DNA of 38,681 nucleotides from Erythrobacter sp. Its GTDB lineage: Bacteria; Pseudomonadota; Alphaproteobacteria; Sphingomonadales; Sphingomonadaceae. Below are positions 24,170-36,621 of this stretch, in pieces. The notes under the pieces are model-generated. The model was not told the origin of the DNA and ran no database searches. It was given only the letters and a program-made list of their open reading frames with translations. Positions within the stretch are counted from its first letter, which is position 1. Each line of letters starts with the position of its first letter. Both the position numbers and the translations under genes were made by a program. The stretch is from the NCBI GenBank assembly GCA_027311945.1, contig DAICXZ010000027.1, positions 1 to 38,681 on the forward strand. The letters are read 5' to 3'.

Positions 24170-24668
24170 GGGTTTCCATTTTCAACCGCAACAGCCCCTG
24201 TGTGGTATCCAGACTTACCACACGAAGGGAAAGATTACGAGCGAGCAACAACTCCTCTTCATCGGGGTAGTTCGCAAACTCCAGCATATCGAGGGCGGCT
24301 GTTCGATCTGGGTAAGAAATGGCGAGAAGCAAGCCCTTGGTATCTATGCTGCCGCGAAAGCTCTCCGCGACATCCCAATCGCGGCTGGTGCTGAGAAATT
24401 CTGCAAAGGAAATACGCGTTCCCGCGCGCACGGTGTACTTGCGGGCAAGCTCGCGCACGGCCACCGCCTTGATACCGCGATAAACGGTGCGGCTGCTATC
24501 CGGGCGGGCTTGGGAAATCGCCTGGTCGATCAGCTCGATCTGCGCGAGCGTGGCAACCGTCGGCTCGCGAAGCCCGCGAAGCGTTTCGTTGACGGCAATA
24601 TAGCCATCGCCACCATAGTTCTGGAGCGCCCTGCGTTGGTCAGATGTGACCGGCAAGGCCCCCCTCAA
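24150..24668 (-). CDS. ADP-ribosyltransferase-like protein (R-S-E class)
   Basis: Up to 172 residues. Hallmarks of the ADP-ribosyltransferase exoenzyme fold (PF03496-like) appear in order: an N-terminal helical part with [10 protein letters not shown] (23-32) and [10 protein letters not shown] (44-53); TVYRG with Arg64; F-x-STS at 91-95; strand GLLLAISYP; and the EEELLLARN loop with the E137-x-E139 pair. Such enzymes transfer ADP-ribose from NAD+ to proteins or nucleic acids. There is no signal peptide, so the target is likely intracellular. The most upstream start is a TTG at 24668, overlapping the atpC stop; a TTG at 24656 is the alternative. There is no ATG until residue 128. The next gene encodes an HU-like protein. 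Toxin-antitoxin function is inferred. Confidence 0.75.
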   Translation of the reverse strand: MRGALPVTSDQRRALQNYGGDGYIAVNETLRGLREPTVATLAQIELIDQAISQARPDSSRTVYRGIKAVAVRELARKYTVRAGTRISFAEFLSTSRDWDVAESFRGSIDTKGLLLAISYPDRTAALDMLEFANYPDEEELLLARNLSLRVVSLDTTQGLLRLKMETHVEKPE

Positions 24669-24922
24669 TCTTCAACATGTTCGGCGAGCACGGTCAGACC
24701 CTTGTCGCCCACTTCGGCAAAGCCGCCGCGGACCATGATGCTTTCGGGCTGTGCGCCAGCGGTCTTGAAGACCTGAACCGCGCCGTCGGCAATCGTCGAC
24801 ATGAAGGGCGCGTGGCCTTCAAGCACGCCGAACTCGCCCTCGCTGCCGGGGACGACCACCATGTGGACCTCCTCGGAGCGAACCAGCTTTTCCGGCGTGA
24901 CGAGTTCGAAATGCAGAGCCAT
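24665..24922 (-). CDS. atpC: F1 ATP synthase epsilon subunit, short form
   Basis: 85 residues. It has only the N-terminal beta-sandwich of epsilon ([54 protein letters not shown]). The C-terminal helical pair that can extend and inhibit F1 in E. coli (about 138 residues) is missing. Short forms are usual in sphingomonads, as far as I recall, and alphaproteobacteria use a separate zeta inhibitor. It is the last atp gene; its TGA overlaps the TTG of the ADP-ribosyltransferase-like gene. A repeat of about 120 bp separates it from atpD. Confidence 0.93.
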   Translation of the reverse strand: MALHFELVTPEKLVRSEEVHMVVVPGSEGEFGVLEGHAPFMSTIADGAVQVFKTAGAQPESIMVRGGFAEVGDKGLTVLAEHVED

Positions 24923-24937
24923 TGTCTTTCCCTATAC

Positions 24938-25059
24938 CCCCTCCCGCTCGGGAGGGGCAACGAGACTTGGTCGCGCAAGCGGCCTAGTCGCAGTGGGGTG
25001 GGTGAGCGAAGTCAGTGAGCGCCAGGCCCCCACCCCGAACCCCTCCCCGAGGGGAGGGG
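24938..25059. repeat. composite palindromic repeat between atpD and atpC
   Basis: Two G/C-rich hairpins, CCCCTCCC-N4-GGGAGGGG (24938-24957) and CCCCTCCCC-N2-GGGGAGGGG (25040-25059), flank a middle part with GTGGGGTGGGTG and its near-complement CCCCCACCCC. The layout is that of a dispersed intergenic repeat unit inserted in the operon. It may affect RNA processing between atpD and atpC. Confidence 0.75.
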
Positions 25060-25067
25060 GCTTGTAA

Positions 25068-27412
<2,345 letters not shown>

Positions 27413-27434
27413 GTTCTAGTCCCCTGATCCGTTC

Positions 27435-27513
27435 GCCCTGAGCTTGTCGAAGGGCTGCACTGGCTTTGTCACCGTGCGCTTGAAGAAAAACAGTGCTTCG
27501 ACAAGCTCAGCAC
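27435..27513. repeat. pair of inverted REP-like hairpins between atpA and atpG
   Basis: Two 21-bp units in opposite orientation: 27435-27455 with stem GCCCT/AGGGC and 27493-27513 with stem GTGCT/AGCAC, both with the core TGAGCTTGTCGA or its complement, each flanked outside by CGTTCG-type sequence. They belong to the same family as 1389-1468. The different but paired stem bases argue for a selected hairpin. Confidence 0.8.
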
Positions 27514-27544
27514 GAACGGAAAAAGGGGTTAGCTCCTCTATCTC

Positions 27545-29658
<2,114 letters not shown>

Positions 29659-29819
29659 GCGCGAAATATCCTTCAAACTGTCCGAGTAGACGATGTGTGT
29701 TTCGCCGGAGAATTGGGCACTTAGTGCACCCTCCGGCAAACTCGGCGCGCGCCTAGCATCGGGTGGATTTGGATGCAAGGCCGGGGGGCAAGCCTTTGGC
29801 AGGTAAAGTGTGTCCGCCG

Positions 29820-31397
29820 TCAGTCCGGGCCACTTTCGTTGAGCGTGCAGGTATAGACAAGCCGTTCGTTCGGCCGGTCGGGCAGGGCCGACATTACCGC
29901 TCCCTGATCTATCCCCAGCTGGCGCGCGGCCTGCTCGGCAGCGCCGCACTGCGGGGCCTCATACTGCCCGCGCTGTTCGCGCGCATCGGTCATGGCATCG
30001 CGGTCAAGCAGGTAACGCTCGACCACATATTCGCGCGCCTCCGGATCGAAACGGTTAACCGACACGGCCGCTTCGGACGAGGGCACCAGCACGCGCGTCC
30101 AGTCTCCGGCGTTGAGGCCATACTGGGTGCGCCCGTTGACGCAGCCTTGCGCGGTCCAGCCGATCTCCAGATCCTGCTTGGGCGCGCTGGTGACGCGGCT
30201 GCGCTGCTGGTCGAGCACGCAGGAATAGGCCGCCTCGGAAACGAGTGCGCCGCTTGGCTGACCGCTGGGAGCGCCGCCGGGCAGTTCCGGGAAGAGCGCG
30301 GCTTGCAGCTCACCTTCGATATCGGAGAAGGAGGGGCGGGTGAACCAGGCGATGAGTGCCCCCACCAGCGCAACAACCGCCACGCTGCCGATGATCGCGC
30401 GATGACGCATGTGGCCGCGCAGATGCATCAGCCAGGCCCCGCCGCCTGCTGCCAGGGCGATCACGAACAACAGCAGCGCCAGTGCCATCTGGTTCGCACG
30501 GGCATCGATCGTGCGATAGGTGAGGTCGCGGCGCAATTCCTCCTCGCGCTTGTCCAGCGCGGCCTCGGCCTGCTGCGCGCGGCGCTGCTCGGCGGCGAGC
30601 ATCTGCTGGCGGCGCGCTTCGTCCTCGGCGTCCAGTTCGGCCAGCGAGCGGCACGGAAGCGAGTTCAGCTGCGGCTGAATGTCGTTGGCGCGCAGGAACG
30701 GGAGCAGTTCTCGCGTGCTCACCGCGAAGAAGAACTCGGCCTCGGTTCCTTCGCTTTCGGCGCCAAACGAATTGACCCCGATCACGCGCCCGCAGTTATC
30801 CACCAGCGGCCCGCCAGAGTTTCCGCGCGCGATGGGCGCGGTGTGCAGCAGGGTGTCCATCTCGCGGCTCGGGCGGCGGCCCGAAAGAAAGCCGGTGCTG
30901 AGGACCGGCGGGGTAGCGCGGAACAGATCGTTCTGGTCCAAGCCCTGCGCGCGGTCGACGTTCATCGGATAGCCGATGGCGGTGACGGCGCTCTGCCCGC
31001 TGGCCGGATTGCCGGCGATAGTGAGGACGGGCAGGTTCATCGGCTTGGTGGTGGCGAGAATCGCCAGATCGTTGCGCGGGCTGACCGAGATGGGCCGGGC
31101 ATAGACCGCGTCGCCGCCTTCAGGCGGGACAATCCCGATGGCGAGGCGCTTGTCCTCGATGGCAGGGTTGATGACGTGGGCATTGGTCACGATCCGCTCG
31201 TTCCCCACCACGAAGCCGGTGCCGTGAGCGATAGGGAAAATCTGGTCGCCATCGCGGCCGATGATCACCACGCGCACCACGCCGCGCGCGGCGGCGGCAA
31301 TATCCGCTTCGTCGGCCAGCGCCGGTGCCGAAGGCAGCATGGCAGCGAACAGAAGGCTCAGCGTCAGGGCGAGGATGCGGAACGGGTGCGGGTTCAT
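29820..31397 (-). CDS. membrane-anchored trypsin-like serine protease
   Basis: 525 residues from the ATG at 31397. A Sec signal peptide (about 1-29, ending APALA) leads into a chymotrypsin-fold protease with His74 in TNAHV, Asp110 in RNDLAIL and Ser194 in RGNSGGPLV. No PDZ domain follows. Instead there is a charged coiled coil (about 255-300, [19 protein letters not shown]...), two membrane helices (about 303-322 and 335-352) joined by a basic loop, and a C-terminal domain of about 170 residues with four cysteines. The protease and the C-terminal domain would face the periplasm. A quality-control or signalling protease is likely; the substrate is unknown. It diverges from ada. Confidence 0.85.
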   Translation of the reverse strand: MNPHPFRILALTLSLLFAAMLPSAPALADEADIAAAARGVVRVVIIGRDGDQIFPIAHGTGFVVGNERIVTNAHVINPAIEDKRLAIGIVPPEGGDAVYARPISVSPRNDLAILATTKPMNLPVLTIAGNPASGQSAVTAIGYPMNVDRAQGLDQNDLFRATPPVLSTGFLSGRRPSREMDTLLHTAPIARGNSGGPLVDNCGRVIGVNSFGAESEGTEAEFFFAVSTRELLPFLRANDIQPQLNSLPCRSLAELDAEDEARRQQMLAAEQRRAQQAEAALDKREEELRRDLTYRTIDARANQMALALLLFVIALAAGGGAWLMHLRGHMRHRAIIGSVAVVALVGALIAWFTRPSFSDIEGELQAALFPELPGGAPSGQPSGALVSEAAYSCVLDQQRSRVTSAPKQDLEIGWTAQGCVNGRTQYGLNAGDWTRVLVPSSEAAVSVNRFDPEAREYVVERYLLDRDAMTDAREQRGQYEAPQCGAAEQAARQLGIDQGAVMSALPDRPNERLVYTCTLNESGPD

Positions 31398-31424
31398 TGC
31401 CCCCCTTTCGCCGCTCCGCGCTTT

Positions 31425-31436
31425 AAGCGCAAGATT
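31425..31436 (+). promoter_or_regulatory. possible Ada-binding site upstream of ada
   Basis: AAGCGCAAGATT, 39 bases before the ada start, matches the central part of the Ada box in the E. coli ada promoter (AAAGCGCAAGATT, from memory). It overlaps a small palindrome GCGCTT-T-AAGCGC. The upstream AAT half-element of the E. coli operator is not present at the right distance, so this is a candidate only. Confidence 0.4.
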
Positions 31437-31475
31437 CGGGAAGCATCGCGCACATTCCGGCCCTAGATAAAGGGT

Positions 31476-32501
31476 ATGGACCTTTCGCTCCCCCAGATGG
31501 CCGAGGCCTTCGCCCGGCGCGACCGCGCTTTCGACGGGCGGTTCGTGGTGGGGGTGGTATCGACAGGGATATATTGTCGCCCCTCGTGCCCTGCGCGCAG
31601 GCCCCGGCCCGAGAACTGCCGGTTCTTTCGGGAGGCGGCAGAGGCGGAAGGCGCGGGGTTTCGTTCCTGCAAACGCTGCCGCCCCGGCGAAGTCGCGCGC
31701 GATGAGGCAGCGGTGGCGAAGGCGCTGGCGCTGCTGCGAACGGAGGCGCGGCCCGTGGCTCTGGCCGATCTTGCCGAGGCTTGCGGTTATTCTCCAACGC
31801 ATCTGCAACGCGTTTTCACCCGCGCGACCGGGCTGTCACCGGCGGCCTATGGACGGGCGCTGCGGCAGGAGGCCGCACGCACGCGGTTGAGCGAACAGAG
31901 CAATGTCACCGAGGCAATCTATGCGGCAGGCTTCGAAGGGCCGAGCACCTTTTATAGCGCGATGGAAGGAACACTGGGCATGACGCCATCTGCATGGGCG
32001 CGCGGCGGCGAGGGCGTGGCGATCAGCTGGGCTGTGGCCGAGACGAGCCTTGGCCCGATGCTCGTGGCGGCGAGCGAGAAGGGCGTGTGTCGGCTCTCGT
32101 TCAACGAGGGCGAGGAGGACCTGCGCGCCCGCTTCCCGCGCGCGGAACTAAGGCAGGGCGGGGCGGACTTTGCCGCACTGTTGCAGCAGGTGATCGCGGC
32201 GGTCGAAGCGCCCGGCGCCATGCCCGATATTCCGCTCGACGTGGCAGGCACCGCCTTCCAGCAGCGCGTGTGGGAGCAACTGCGCGCGATTCCATCCGGC
32301 GAGACGCGCAGCTATGGCGAGATCGCCGCCGCGCTCGGCCAGCCGGGGGCGAGCCGCGCGGTCGGCAGTGCCAATGGCGCGAACCCGGTTGCCGTGCTGG
32401 TGCCGTGTCACCGGGTTGTGCAGGCCAGCGGCGCGCTCGGCGGCTATGCCTATGGCGAGGCGATCAAGCGCGAACTGCTGCGGCGCGAGCGTGAAGGCTG
32501 A
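31476..32501 (+). CDS. ada: bifunctional methylated-DNA repair protein and activator Ada
   Basis: 341 residues with the full Ada layout. The N-terminal zinc domain has Cys34, Cys38, Cys65 and Cys68 (YCRPSC, CKRC); Cys34 would accept methyl groups from DNA phosphotriesters and switch the protein to an activator. An AraC-type helix-turn-helix region follows at about 93-175 (ALADLAEACGYSPTHLQRVF, AGFEGPSTFYSA). The C-terminal O6-alkylguanine transferase has Cys311 in VPCHRV. It repairs alkylated DNA and induces its own gene. Ada-box-like sequence lies upstream. It converges with the LOV kinase gene, 9 bases between ends. Confidence 0.95.
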   Translation: MDLSLPQMAEAFARRDRAFDGRFVVGVVSTGIYCRPSCPARRPRPENCRFFREAAEAEGAGFRSCKRCRPGEVARDEAAVAKALALLRTEARPVALADLAEACGYSPTHLQRVFTRATGLSPAAYGRALRQEAARTRLSEQSNVTEAIYAAGFEGPSTFYSAMEGTLGMTPSAWARGGEGVAISWAVAETSLGPMLVAASEKGVCRLSFNEGEEDLRARFPRAELRQGGADFAALLQQVIAAVEAPGAMPDIPLDVAGTAFQQRVWEQLRAIPSGETRSYGEIAAALGQPGASRAVGSANGANPVAVLVPCHRVVQASGALGGYAYGEAIKRELLRREREG

Positions 32502-32510
32502 TCGCGGCGC

Positions 32511-33590
32511 TTATGCGTCAGGCTCCTGCGAACCGAGAGCGCTCAGCGGAATGGTGATCGTGACCGAGGTGCCATCGCTTCCCGTTTCGACGTCGATCTC
32601 GCCATTAACGCGCCCGGTGAGGTCGCGCACGATGCGCGCGCCGAGGTTGCCAGCGTTCGGCCAGTCGATCCCATCGGGGATACCGCGGCCATTGTCGGCC
32701 ACCTGCAGGCAGGCGTTGCTGCCCTCGTCATCGCGCCACAAACGCACGGCGACTTCGCCAGCCTCGTCGTCGGCAAAGCCGTGCTGCAATGCGTTGGTGA
32801 GCAGCTCGGACACCAGCAGGCCCACCTGCGAGGCGCTGTTCAGCGTGGCGCGCACCTCGTCGGTTTCGAGGTTCATGCGCACCTCGCGGTGGCCGTCGAT
32901 CATGTTGAGCGCGCTGCACACGCGGCTGACATAGGCGCCGAGTGCAATCGAGCCCTTGCCCTGGCTGCCCGAACGGCTAAACTCATCATAGAGCATGTTG
33001 AGTGCCTCGACCCGGTTGGCCAGCACGCCGAGCGCGGTCTTGGCGTCGGTGGTGCGGCGCGATTCGAGGCGAATGAGCGCGAGCAGCAGCGAGAGGTGGT
33101 TCTTCACCCGGTGTTGCACCTCGCGCAATTGCTCGTCGAGCCGGGCGGCGCGTTCGGCAAAGGCGCTGTCGGTGGGGTGTTCCGACTGGATGCCAAGGAA
33201 ATGCGTGACCGTATCGCCATCGCGCAAGGGCGAGATCAGCAGCCGGTTGATGAATGGCACACCATCGGCGCGGTAGTTGAGGATATCGACTGTGATTTCT
33301 CGACCCGCCTCCAACGCCTCGCGGACCAGCTGGCGATCGGCGGGGTTGGTGTCGTTGCCTTGCAGGAAGCGGCAATTGCGCCCGATCACGAACTCGCGGT
33401 TGTAGCCGGTCACGCGCTCGAACGCGCGATTGACATAGACGAGCGGCATGTCGGGCAACTGCGCATCGGCAATTACCAGCGAGAAGGGCAGGTCTTCCAT
33501 CGTGTTGCGCGAGATGCCTTCGGGGATGGGCGGCGCATTGGTGTGATCGAATCCGTTAGTGCTACTTTCGCCCTGCGGAGCGTCGTCCAT
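32511..33590 (-). CDS. blue-light LOV-domain HisKA_2 sensor histidine kinase
   Basis: 359 residues. A PAS/LOV domain (about 30-140) contains GRNCRFLQG at 70-78, with Cys73 the residue that forms the flavin adduct on blue light. After a short linker comes a HisKA_2 dimerisation/phospho-acceptor helix with His160 in VQHRVKNHLSLLLALI, then an HATPase with Asn266 in ELLTNALQHGF, DNGRG at 299-303 and GNLGARIV near 314-321. No signal peptide or membrane helix is present, so it is cytoplasmic. The layout and length resemble the LOV kinases EL346/EL368 of Erythrobacter litoralis. No response regulator is next to it, so it is probably an orphan acting on a distant regulator. Confidence 0.92.
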   Translation of the reverse strand: MDDAPQGESSTNGFDHTNAPPIPEGISRNTMEDLPFSLVIADAQLPDMPLVYVNRAFERVTGYNREFVIGRNCRFLQGNDTNPADRQLVREALEAGREITVDILNYRADGVPFINRLLISPLRDGDTVTHFLGIQSEHPTDSAFAERAARLDEQLREVQHRVKNHLSLLLALIRLESRRTTDAKTALGVLANRVEALNMLYDEFSRSGSQGKGSIALGAYVSRVCSALNMIDGHREVRMNLETDEVRATLNSASQVGLLVSELLTNALQHGFADDEAGEVAVRLWRDDEGSNACLQVADNGRGIPDGIDWPNAGNLGARIVRDLTGRVNGEIDVETGSDGTSVTITIPLSALGSQEPDA

Positions 33591-33682
33591 GTCGTAAAAT
33601 TCCCGGTCGTCTGGTCAGCCCTGTCAGGGCCTTTTTAAGGGCACAATCTGCTGGCGACTAGTTTGCTTTGCGTCGGCGCGCA

Positions 33683-35854
33683 CTAAACAAAGTTATAGGG
33701 ATCGATATCTATTCCTACCCGCACGCCGGGCGGGTGTTGCACTTCAGAGAGCCATTTGCGGATGGTCTGTTGCAGCTGCGCGCTGCGCCGCGCGTTGACG
33801 AGCAGGCGGAAGCGATAGCGGTTGCGCAGCAGGGCAAGCGGTGCCGGGGCGGGGCCGTAAATCTGCAGATCGGGCAGGCGCGGGCGGGTATCGCCGATGC
33901 GGTTGGCGGCCATGCGCGCCTCGGCCTCGTCCTCCGAAGAGATGATGATTGCGGCCCAGCGCCCGAATGGCGGGGCATGGGCATGGCGGCGCGCCTCGGT
34001 TTCGGCGGCGTAAAAGGCATCACGGTCGCCCGCTGCCAGAGCGGCGATAACGGGGGCGTCGGAATGGCGGGTCTGGATCAGTACCTCGCCCGGCTTGGCG
34101 CCGCGCCCGGCGCGCCCGGCCACCTGCGCAATCTGTTGATAGGTGCGCTCGGCCGCGCGCAGATCGCCGCCCTCCAGCCCGAGGTCGGCATCGATAACGC
34201 CCACAAGGGTCAGTTCGGGAAAGTGAAAGCCTTTGGTGACGAGCTGGGTGCCGACGATCACGTCGATTGCGCCGTTCTCGGCCTCGGCCACGAACTGCGC
34301 GGCGCGTTCGGGCGAATTGAGCGTGTCCGATGTGGCGACCGTCACCCGTGCATCGGGCAGGATTTTCGAGACCTCGTCGGCGATCCGTTCGACGCCGGGG
34401 CCGCAGGGGACGAGGCTATCGGTCGCGCCGCATTCGGGGCAGGCTTTGGGCGGCGGCATTTCGTGCCCGCAGTGGTGGCAGGCGAGCCGCGCAGAAAACC
34501 GGTGTTCGACCATCCACGCGCTGCAATGCGGGCACTGCAACCGATGCCCGCAATCGCGGCACAGCGTGAGCGGGGCATAGCCGCGCCGGTTGAGGAACAG
34601 CAGCGACTGCTCGCCCTTTTCGAGCCGATCGAACAGTGCGCGGCGAAGGGGCGGGGCGATCCATTCGCCGCGCTCGGGCGGGTCTTCGGTAAGGTCGATC
34701 AGCTGGATTGCGGGCATCTGTGCCCCGCCGAAGCGGCTGGGCAGCACCAGCCGCTCGTAAACGCCGCTGTCGGCCATGGCGAGGCTCTCGAGCGCGGGCG
34801 TCGCGCTGGCCAGCACCACCGGAATGCGCTCGAACCGGGCGCGCATAACGGCCACGTCGCGCGCGTTGTAGCGCACGCCCTCGTCCTGCTTGAAGCTGAT
34901 CTCGTGCGCCTCGTCGACCACGATCAGGCCGAGATCGGCATAGGGCAGGAACAGCGCCGAGCGCGCGCCGACCACCACCTGCGCGCCGCCGCTCGCGATG
35001 GCGCGCCAGGCGCGGCGACGCTCGGTCGCCTTGAGCGATGAGTGCCACTGCACGGGCGCAGCGCCGAAGCGATCCTCGAACCGGCGCAGGAAGGCCTCGG
35101 TCAGCGCGATTTCGGGGAGCAGCACCAGCACCTGCTTGCCGTGCTCCAGCGCGCTGGCGATGGCCTCGCAATAGGTCTCGGTCTTGCCCGAGCCGGTGAC
35201 GCCATCAAGCAGGAAGGGGGCAAAGCCGCCGCTCGTCGTCGCCGCGACCAGCCGGTTGGCAACCTCGGCCTGCTGCGGGCTGAGTTCGGGCACGGCAAAG
35301 TCGGCGCGGGCCTGCGGGTAGGGCCGGTCGCAATCGACCTCCACCGGCTCCAGCGCGCCCTGATTGACGAGCCCGCGCAGCACCGCTTCGCTCACGCCCG
35401 CCATTTCGGACAGTTCGCGCAGCGAGGCCTGTTCACCCTCCAGCGCGGCCAGCGCCAGTTCGCGCTTGGCGGTCATGCGTTCGGGCATTCCGCCGGTGAG
35501 CCGGTATTCCGTCATGGTCGCCGCGCCGCGCAGCGCTGCCGAGCTGGCGATCACCATCCGCGCGACGGAAGCCATCGGGGCGCAATAGTAATCCGCGCAC
35601 CATTCGATCAGCCGCCGCAGCTCCGCCCGGATCGGCGGCACGTCGCAGACGCCGATCAGCGGGCGCAGGCGCGAATCGGCAATACGCTCAGCGGGAAGGC
35701 GTTTTTCCTCCCACACAATGCCGAGCACCTGGCGCGGCCCCAGCGGAACCACCACCACGGCGCCAGCGTTCACCTCCACGCCATCAGGCACCCGGTAATC
35801 GAGCGGACCCAATGCGGCGTTCATCATGAGAAGGCGGACACGTTTTGCAGGCAC
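33683..35854 (-). CDS. priA: primosomal protein N' (replication restart helicase)
   Basis: 723 residues from a GTG at 35854 (MPAKRVRLLMMN); a TTG at 35890 would add 12 unrelated residues. PriA reloads the replisome at stalled forks. Elements in order: the 3'-DNA-binding domain (LDYRVPDGVEV...), a winged-helix segment, Walker A GVTGSGKTE, the DEAH box VVDEAHE, the zinc site of four Cys pairs (CRDC, CPHC, CHHC, CPEC) between the helicase lobes, and QVAGRAGRG in the second lobe. Length fits the family. It is transcribed toward the LOV kinase gene and diverges from the DUF4197 gene. Confidence 0.95.
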   Translation of the reverse strand: MPAKRVRLLMMNAALGPLDYRVPDGVEVNAGAVVVVPLGPRQVLGIVWEEKRLPAERIADSRLRPLIGVCDVPPIRAELRRLIEWCADYYCAPMASVARMVIASSAALRGAATMTEYRLTGGMPERMTAKRELALAALEGEQASLRELSEMAGVSEAVLRGLVNQGALEPVEVDCDRPYPQARADFAVPELSPQQAEVANRLVAATTSGGFAPFLLDGVTGSGKTETYCEAIASALEHGKQVLVLLPEIALTEAFLRRFEDRFGAAPVQWHSSLKATERRRAWRAIASGGAQVVVGARSALFLPYADLGLIVVDEAHEISFKQDEGVRYNARDVAVMRARFERIPVVLASATPALESLAMADSGVYERLVLPSRFGGAQMPAIQLIDLTEDPPERGEWIAPPLRRALFDRLEKGEQSLLFLNRRGYAPLTLCRDCGHRLQCPHCSAWMVEHRFSARLACHHCGHEMPPPKACPECGATDSLVPCGPGVERIADEVSKILPDARVTVATSDTLNSPERAAQFVAEAENGAIDVIVGTQLVTKGFHFPELTLVGVIDADLGLEGGDLRAAERTYQQIAQVAGRAGRGAKPGEVLIQTRHSDAPVIAALAAGDRDAFYAAETEARRHAHAPPFGRWAAIIISSEDEAEARMAANRIGDTRPRLPDLQIYGPAPAPLALLRNRYRFRLLVNARRSAQLQQTIRKWLSEVQHPPGVRVGIDIDPYNFV

Positions 35855-35907
35855 GTAGGCAATATGGGAGCAGCCCCACGAGGCGGGCAAGGGCGAGGAG
35901 TGCGACT

Positions 35908-36612
35908 ATGACCGATAATGTTCTTTCCAGCGGCGGGCCGGTGCTCGGCAGGCGGATGTTTCTGGGCACCGCCGTGGGCGGCGCGGCGCTGATGCTGCCG
36001 GGCTGCGCGAGCATGGGCGGGTTCAGCCTCGAAGACGCCGTTCGCCGCCTGCTCTATCTTTCGTCAGAACGCGCCTTTGCCCGGCTGACGGTCGATGGCG
36101 GCTACTGGGACAACGCGGTCGACACCATTGGCCTTGAAAACCTGATCGGCACGCGCGGCAATGTGCTTGCCTCGATCCTGACCTCGGCCCTGTTCAAGGA
36201 GCGGTTGAACGACGCATTCGCCGATATTGCCATAGATGCAGCCGATCGCGCCGCGCCGCTCGTCACCGATGCGGTGCGCACCATTGGCGTCGCCAATGCC
36301 GTGGCGCTGGTGCGCGGCGGCCCGACCGCGGCGACGAGTTACCTGCGCGGTGAAATGGGCAACGCGCTGATCGAGGCGATGGTGCCCGAACTGGGCGAGG
36401 CCATGCGCTATGCCCAGGATCCGCTGGTAGGCGAACTGCTCGCCGGGCTGACCGGGATTGATGTGCCGGGCGTCGCACGCAATTTCTCCACCAGCATCAA
36501 CGATGCGATCTGGGGCGAGATCGGCGATGAGGAAAGCGCGATCCGCGCCAATCCGCGCAGCACCAACGATCCGGTGCTGATTGGCGTGTTTGGCGTCGGG
36601 GCGCAGCTCTGA
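35908..36612 (+). CDS. DUF4197 family putative lipoprotein
   Basis: 234 residues from the ATG at 35908, with GAGGAG 7 bases upstream. The N-terminus has a twin-arginine-like start (GRRMFLGTAVGGAALML) and a lipobox ending PGC, so it may be exported folded and lipid-anchored. The rest is mostly alpha-helical with the DUF4197 pattern: LEDAVRRLLYLSSERAFARLT, GGYWDN and later the block YAQDPLVGELLAGLTGID. The function is unknown. The start is only 54 bases from the priA start on the other strand, so the two promoters overlap. Confidence 0.8.
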   Translation: MTDNVLSSGGPVLGRRMFLGTAVGGAALMLPGCASMGGFSLEDAVRRLLYLSSERAFARLTVDGGYWDNAVDTIGLENLIGTRGNVLASILTSALFKERLNDAFADIAIDAADRAAPLVTDAVRTIGVANAVALVRGGPTAATSYLRGEMGNALIEAMVPELGEAMRYAQDPLVGELLAGLTGIDVPGVARNFSTSINDAIWGEIGDEESAIRANPRSTNDPVLIGVFGVGAQL

Positions 36613-36621
36613 CCCGGTCGG

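Noticed and set aside
29659-29949. Upstream extension of the atpH frame
   Set aside because: Family similarity begins at the GTG at 29658, which has a good ribosome binding site; the extension has no delta-subunit similarity.
29763-31466. 567-codon open frame antisense to the protease gene
   Set aside because: The length is due to high GC and the reverse-frame codon pattern. The protease on the other strand has a full catalytic triad and signal peptide.
33630-33650. GCCCTG-T-CAGGGC followed by CTTTTT as an intrinsic terminator
   Set aside because: The T-run is on the plus strand, while both neighbouring genes (priA, LOV kinase) are transcribed on the minus strand, so no transcript would use it.
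33668-35041. 457-codon open frame antisense to priA
   Set aside because: The priA helicase motifs and zinc site define the coding strand; the other frame is compositional.
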